Shown here one piece after another: positions 5,952-9,325 of a DNA stretch of 9,325 nucleotides. A model generated the notes under the pieces. That model saw only the letters and a list, made by a program, of their open reading frames with translations, was not told where the DNA came from and did no database searches. Location of the stretch: assembly GCA_004297235.1 (NCBI GenBank), contig SCUR01000315.1, forward strand, positions 1 to 9,325, in the 5' to 3' direction. Numbering within the stretch: position 1 is the first letter of the stretch; every line of letters begins with the position of its first letter. Source of the DNA: Candidatus Manganitrophaceae bacterium (lineage in GTDB: Bacteria; Nitrospirota; Nitrospiria; SBBL01; Manganitrophaceae). The position numbers were made by a program, and so were the translations under genes.

Positions 5952-6980
5952 TTACGGCGTCAGGATCACCTTTCCGAAAAGATCCCTTACCTGCATCTTC
6001 TCTTGGGCTTCCCGGGCCTGGGAGAGGGGATAAACGGAGTCGATGATCGGCTTCAGCTTCCGCTCCCCGATCAGGCGGGTGACGGTCTCCAACTCCGCGC
6101 GAGTTCCGGTCCGGGCTCCCAGAATCGAAAGATCTTTCCAGAAGATGTGGCGCAGATCGAGCTCGGTGGTCGGCCCCGTCGTCGCCCCGCAAGTGACGAT
6201 CGTTCCCCCCTTCGCCAGTGAGGCGACGCTTTTTCCGAAGGTCGCCGGTCCGACATGCTCGAAGACGACATCGACGCCGTGTCCCTCCGTCATTCGGAGG
6301 GCCTCCTTTGAGAAATCCCCCTTTGTATAGTTGATCAGCAGATCGGCCCCCAATCGGCGGGCTTGCTCAAGTTTCTTCGGCGTGCTCGCCGTCGCGAGGA
6401 CCCGCGCTCCGACGAGCTTCCCGATCTGAACGGCGGCGCTTCCGACCCCGCTCCCCCCCGCCAGAACCAGCAGGTCTTGTCCCGGTTTCAACGCGGCGCG
6501 GGTGATCAGCATATGCCAGGCGGTGACGAAGGTGATCGGAAAGGCGGCGGCCTCTTCGAAGGAAATTCCCTCGGGGATGGGAATCAGATTCGCCGCCGGC
6601 GCCTTGGCAAACTCGGCATAACCGCCGTCGCATCCCGCCCCGAAGATCCGGTACTGATCGCAAAGGTTGTCCCGTCCCGACAGGCAGTAAGCGCAGCGAA
6701 AGCAGGAGAGACCGGGTGCGACGATCACCCGTTGGCCGACGGAGGTCCCTTCCACCCCCGGCCCGACCTCCGCCACGATCCCGGCGACGTCGGAGCCGGG
6801 GATATGCGGAAGCTGGATCTTGTAAGCCGGGACCCCCCGGCGGATCCAGAGATCGAGATAATTGAGGGCGCAGGCTTTCACCTGGAGGACGACCTCCCCC
6901 GGCGCGGCCTTCGGCGCGGGGACCTCTTCATAAACCAGGGTGTCGACCTCTCCGAACTGGTGGAAGCGGACCGCTTTCAT
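5952..6980 (-). CDS. Zinc-type MDR alcohol dehydrogenase/quinone oxidoreductase family
   Basis: This 342-residue medium-chain dehydrogenase/reductase has the usual two domains: a GroES-like catalytic domain (about 1-150, with LNYLDLWIRRG at 39-49 and GSDVAGIVAEVGPGV at 62-76) and a Rossmann nucleotide domain with GGSGVG at 175-180. The structural-zinc cysteines C93, C96, C99 and C107 are present. The catalytic-zinc set is not evident: the usual GHE is replaced by GSD, and the Cys normally starting the third ligand region is absent, as in quinone-oxidoreductase-like members. It is therefore likely an NADPH-dependent oxidoreductase of carbonyl, enone or quinone substrates. The substrate is unknown. 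ATG at 6980 has AAGGAGG (6990-6996) 9 bp upstream. A three-codon ATG GCT GAA TGA lies between them and overlaps the start. This is the last gene of the operon, 31 bp after the kinase-like gene. Family call firm, reaction uncertain. Confidence 0.88.
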   Translation of the reverse strand: MKAVRFHQFGEVDTLVYEEVPAPKAAPGEVVLQVKACALNYLDLWIRRGVPAYKIQLPHIPGSDVAGIVAEVGPGVEGTSVGQRVIVAPGLSCFRCAYCLSGRDNLCDQYRIFGAGCDGGYAEFAKAPAANLIPIPEGISFEEAAAFPITFVTAWHMLITRAALKPGQDLLVLAGGSGVGSAAVQIGKLVGARVLATASTPKKLEQARRLGADLLINYTKGDFSKEALRMTEGHGVDVVFEHVGPATFGKSVASLAKGGTIVTCGATTGPTTELDLRHIFWKDLSILGARTGTRAELETVTRLIGERKLKPIIDSVYPLSQAREAQEKMQVRDLFGKVILTP

Positions 6981-7011
6981 TCAGCCATTCCTCCTTGTTT
7001 CGTCTGATCGA

Positions 7012-8001
7012 TCAAAACGGTTCCATCGGATTTTTCCCCTCGGCCAACAGGCGAAGCCGCTCCTCGTGGCGGGCGATCAGGCTCCAATCGGGCTCCGGGG
7101 TCGTCTCGTATCCGACGGCGAGAACCTGCAGCGAGTGAAGCGTCCGATAGACTTTCAACCGCTCGGTCGGCCAGGCCGCTTCTCCATAGCCCGCCAGGAA
7201 CGGGGCGCGGTCCTGAGGGTAGAAGAAAAAGGCCTCTTCAAGATGAAGCAGATCGGCGGCCGCATCCCCCCACCAAGCCCATTCGAGGTCGAAGACTCCG
7301 GAGATCCGCAGCGCGCCGGAGTCCCCCTCCACAAAGAGAAGATTATCATAATGGAAGTCGCCGTGGAGGAAGACCGGCTCGATCGTATCGGGGAGCGCTT
7401 GGAGCCCTTCGGTAAAACGGAGGGCCAGCCGCTCTTTCCAGGTCGGCGGGCTGCCGAGATCTTTCTCGCACCGTGTCAGCGCCCGGTCGAATCGCTCTTG
7501 AAGATAGTCGCGCCAGGAGGCCTCCTTCGGAAAAATGCGCGGGTCATCGAGCCGATTTCCGAAGAAGGGGATCCGAATACGGTGGAATCGCCGCAGAACC
7601 CGACCGATCTCTTCCAAAAGGGGATTCCGTTTTTCGATAGGAAGCGACTCGATCACCTCTCCCACGCCGCGCCCTTTCAGGAAAGGGATCAACGCGTAAT
7701 CGAACGGCAGCAGCTCTTTGGAGCAGTCGGGGAGATAATCGAGCGCGAGCGGAAGATCGGGGGCGACCTGGTGGAGCCATCGGTAGCTCTTCGCCTCTCG
7801 GCCGATCTTGTCCAGATCCCGGTCGTGGGCGTTGACCCGGCAGACCCATTGCCGTCCGTTCTCCAGGAGGAAAAGATAACTTTGGTTGATCATCCCCTTC
7901 ATCGGCTCGGAGACCCAGACCGGCGGGCCGATCCGGTGCCGGCGGCAGATCTCCCGCGCGAGGGGGAGATCGATCAAGGGAGGGGTTTGGGGCGGGGTCA
8001 T
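7012..8001 (-). CDS. Phosphotransferase of the aminoglycoside phosphotransferase (APH) fold
   Basis: This 329-residue kinase-fold protein has the Brenner motif HGDFHYDN (213-220; H213, catalytic D215, N220) followed by the metal-binding FDLEWAWWGD (237-246; D238, E240). The N-lobe includes GMINQSYLFLLENGRQWVCRVN (36-57), the nucleotide loop and ATP-contacting strand. The family includes antibiotic kinases but also choline, homoserine and fructosamine kinases. Nothing here points to antibiotics, and lying between two oxidoreductase genes suggests phosphorylation of a metabolic alcohol or amine. The frame stays open far upstream through the SDR gene, but that extension is Arg/Gly/Pro-rich nonsense. 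The start used is the ATG at 8001, which overlaps the SDR TGA in an ATGA arrangement, so translation is coupled. The MDR gene follows after 31 bp. Confidence 0.88.
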   Translation of the reverse strand: MTPPQTPPLIDLPLAREICRRHRIGPPVWVSEPMKGMINQSYLFLLENGRQWVCRVNAHDRDLDKIGREAKSYRWLHQVAPDLPLALDYLPDCSKELLPFDYALIPFLKGRGVGEVIESLPIEKRNPLLEEIGRVLRRFHRIRIPFFGNRLDDPRIFPKEASWRDYLQERFDRALTRCEKDLGSPPTWKERLALRFTEGLQALPDTIEPVFLHGDFHYDNLLFVEGDSGALRISGVFDLEWAWWGDAAADLLHLEEAFFFYPQDRAPFLAGYGEAAWPTERLKVYRTLHSLQVLAVGYETTPEPDWSLIARHEERLRLLAEGKNPMEPF

Positions 8002-8729
8002 TTGGCCTCTTCGGGGAGATCGGCCATATCGAGCGACTTCCCATGCAGCGTGGGGTCGGCCGCTGCGGTCGTGGCGAGAAAGAGGATCGCCTTCGCGACC
8101 CGGGCGGGATCTTGAAGCCGGGTCGGGTCTTCCTTGGGGTAAGCGGCGGCGCGCATCTTTGTCCGGGTGCCGCCGGGATTCAGCGTCACAACGCGCAGAT
8201 TGAACGGGGCGACCTCCTCGGCGAGCGTCTGCATCATCCCCTCCAGCGCGAATTTCGAGACCGAGTAGGCGCCCCAGGTGGCCCGGCCCGTTCTGCCGAC
8301 GCTGGAGGTGATCGAGAGGATGGTTCCGGCGCGGCGGGGGATCATCGTCCGGACGACCGCCTGCGTCACATAAAAAGTGCCGTTGATGTTGATCCGGATC
8401 ACCTCTTCCCACGCTTCGGCGGGATAGGTTGCGATCGGCTCCGAAGGGCCGAGGACCGAGGCGTTGTTGACGAGAAAGTCGATCGCCCCCCAGTCGGAGA
8501 CGGTTTGGGCGACCATCCGCTGGACGTCCCGCCGGACGGAGATATCGGCCCGAAAAGGGCGGACCACACCGCCGGCCTCCTCGATCGCCTTGGCCGTTCC
8601 GAAGAGCTCCCCCTCGCTGCGCGCGCAGAGCGCGACCTTGCACCCTTCGGCGGCAAACCGCTCCGCCGCCGCACGGCCGATCCCGCGACCGCCGCCGGTG
8701 ACGAGGACGACTTTGTCTTTCAGTTGCAT
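7998..8729 (-). CDS. Short-chain dehydrogenase/reductase (SDR)
   Basis: This 243-residue classical SDR has the coenzyme motif TGGGRGIG (11-18), NNAS (88-91), and the catalytic set N114, S142, Y155 and K159 (YSVSK), with NPGGTRT (184-190) after it. ARSE (36-39) at the end of the second beta-strand, with Arg after the usual Asp position, hints at NADP(H) preference. It resembles 3-oxoacyl-ACP reductase-like SDRs, but the substrate cannot be read. ATG at 8729 is chosen because GGAGGGGG (8733-8740) lies just upstream and a good promoter would start the transcript near 8740. A GTG at 8762 in frame lies upstream of that transcription start and has no ribosome site. It is the first gene of the SDR-kinase-MDR operon; its TGA overlaps the kinase ATG. 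Confidence 0.92.
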   Translation of the reverse strand: MQLKDKVVLVTGGGRGIGRAAAERFAAEGCKVALCARSEGELFGTAKAIEEAGGVVRPFRADISVRRDVQRMVAQTVSDWGAIDFLVNNASVLGPSEPIATYPAEAWEEVIRININGTFYVTQAVVRTMIPRRAGTILSITSSVGRTGRATWGAYSVSKFALEGMMQTLAEEVAPFNLRVVTLNPGGTRTKMRAAAYPKEDPTRLQDPARVAKAILFLATTAAADPTLHGKSLDMADLPEEAK

Positions 8730-8746
8730 CAACCCCCTCCGGGAAC

Positions 8747-8775
8747 AGGATAATGGAAACACTCGATCATTTCAA
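8747..8775 (-). promoter_or_regulatory. Sigma-70 promoter of the SDR operon
   Basis: On the minus strand TTGAAA (8775-8770) is followed after 17 bp by TATCCT (8752-8747). The -35 matches 5/6 and the -10 4/6. Transcription would start near 8740, at the first base of the GGAGGGGG ribosome site, giving a leader of only about 11 nt. This supports ATG 8729 as the SDR start and matches the compact layout at cstA. Confidence 0.55.
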
Positions 8776-8807
8776 TGGGGAGATCGGGGATCGGCCGAGC
8801 GATTTCA

Positions 8808-8837
8808 TTGATTTAAATATCGCTGCTGTGGTAGATT
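8808..8837 (+). promoter_or_regulatory. Candidate extended -10 promoter of the GST-family gene
   Basis: TTGATT (8808-8813), an 18-bp spacer, and TGG-TAGATT (TG at 8829-8830, -10 at 8832-8837) form a plausible promoter, with transcription starting near 8844 and a leader of about 30 nt. It is divergent from the SDR promoter; the two -35 boxes are 32 bp apart. An 8-bp palindrome ATTTAAAT (8811-8818) overlaps the -35. Confidence 0.48.
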
Positions 8838-8873
8838 TCCCCAAACGAATTTCTCTTTTCGATCCGGAGATCC

Positions 8874-9325
8874 ATGAAGCTCTATCAACACCCGGTCAGC
8901 CCCTTCTGTATTTCCATTGGCGCGATCTTGAAGTGGGGGAAGATCCCGCACCAAATCGTCAATATTCCTTATTCCGACCGGCGGTTGATTGTCGAGAAGA
9001 GCCAAGGCCAATCTTACAAGATTCCTCTCTTGGAAGATGGGGATCAGGTTGTCTGGGACCGGACCGATTTCGGTCAGGAGATCGCGCACCATCTCGATCG
9101 GAAATTCAACCTCGGCCTCTTTCCTCCAAACTTGGAAGGGATCCAGACGATCCTGGCCCGGTACATCGAGAACGATCTGGAATCGGTCGGCTTCAGGTTG
9201 AACGATATTCACTACCTCTCCTGGCTGCCCGATACTTACGATCGCGCGATGTTCCTCCGGCACAAAGAGCGGAAGTTCGGCGCCGGCTGCGTCAATGCGT
9301 GGCGTCGGCAAGAAGCTCAGCTGCA
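8874..9325 (+). CDS. Glutathione S-transferase family protein (3' partial)
   Basis: The frame from ATG 8874 is open to the right edge, giving 150 residues. It starts MKLYQHPVSPFCISIGAIL, a thioredoxin-fold beta-alpha start typical of GST N-terminal domains, with a possible active-site Cys12 in SPFC as in omega- or zeta-type enzymes. KIPLLEDGD (49-57) holds the conserved cis-proline (P51) that contacts glutathione. The usual ES pair after it is replaced around WDRTDFGQEIAHHLD (61-75). From about 86 a helical C-terminal domain begins and is cut off. The role is probably glutathione- or thiol-dependent conjugation or reduction; the substrate is unknown, and whether the organism makes glutathione is not shown. 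A GGAG site (8866-8869) lies 4 bp before the ATG. It is divergent from the SDR operon across 144 bp. Confidence 0.82.
   Translation, partial: MKLYQHPVSPFCISIGAILKWGKIPHQIVNIPYSDRRLIVEKSQGQSYKIPLLEDGDQVVWDRTDFGQEIAHHLDRKFNLGLFPPNLEGIQTILARYIENDLESVGFRLNDIHYLSWLPDTYDRAMFLRHKERKFGAGCVNAWRRQEAQL

Noticed and set aside
6940..8115. Plus-strand open frame (391 codons) opposite the kinase and SDR genes
   Set aside because: It spans three well-supported minus-strand genes, has no ribosome site or family motif, and reads as a low-complexity shadow.
8002..8643. Upstream extension of the kinase frame through the SDR gene (a possible fusion)
   Set aside because: The extension is Arg/Gly/Pro-rich nonsense, while the SDR frame carries all catalytic motifs; the ATGA overlap at 7998-8001 gives a proper start.
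8730..8762. GTG start at 8762 for the SDR
   Set aside because: The added residues (MFPLSCSRRGL) are not SDR-like, there is no ribosome site, and the predicted transcript begins downstream of it.
1..9325. CRISPR array, tRNA/rRNA, insertion sequence or phage genes
   Set aside because: No spaced direct repeats, cloverleaf-like segments, transposase or integrase motifs were seen on either strand.

Overview
The window looks like bacterial chromosome of about 58-60% GC, dense with short intergenic gaps, strong GGAGG-type Shine-Dalgarno sites and E. coli-like sigma-70 promoters. The gene mix (alginate-export-type outer-membrane barrel, chlorite-dismutase-family protein, CstA, small Rieske protein, Zn-type MDR dehydrogenase) recalls Nitrospirota. 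That placement rests on general resemblance only and is a low-confidence inference. I see no rRNA, tRNA, CRISPR array, insertion sequence or phage gene.

Layout. (a) 3-1202 (+): C-terminal part of an alginate-export-like porin whose start lies before the window. (b) 1324-2794 (+): a chlorite-dismutase-family heme protein whose stop codon touches the ribosome binding site of a multi-HTH DNA-binding protein, so the two look like a coupled two-gene unit. A 13-bp palindrome lies just upstream of a candidate -10 in front of them. (c) 2791-4740 (-): cstA, convergent with and overlapping the HTH gene by 4 bp, read from a perfect-consensus sigma-70 promoter. (d) 4974-5923 (+): a small Rieske ferredoxin and a lipoprotein of unknown function, 17 bp apart. 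(e) 5952-8729 (-): a three-gene operon in transcription order SDR, aminoglycoside-phosphotransferase-fold kinase, Zn-type MDR oxidoreductase. A perfect 10-bp-arm inverted repeat fills the gap between its end and the lipoprotein gene. (f) 8874-end (+): N-terminal part of a glutathione S-transferase-family protein, divergent from the operon, cut by the window edge.

How the genes may work together. CstA would import peptides or pyruvate. The SDR/kinase/MDR operon and the divergent GST look like small-molecule redox or detoxification functions with unknown substrates. The heme protein plus HTH pair is the most unusual unit. The heme protein carries the Arg and Trp-Trp residues of true chlorite dismutases rather than the Gln/Tyr of coproheme decarboxylases, and is co-translated with a candidate regulator of unusual multi-HTH architecture. 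No complete new system can be claimed from the sequence alone.
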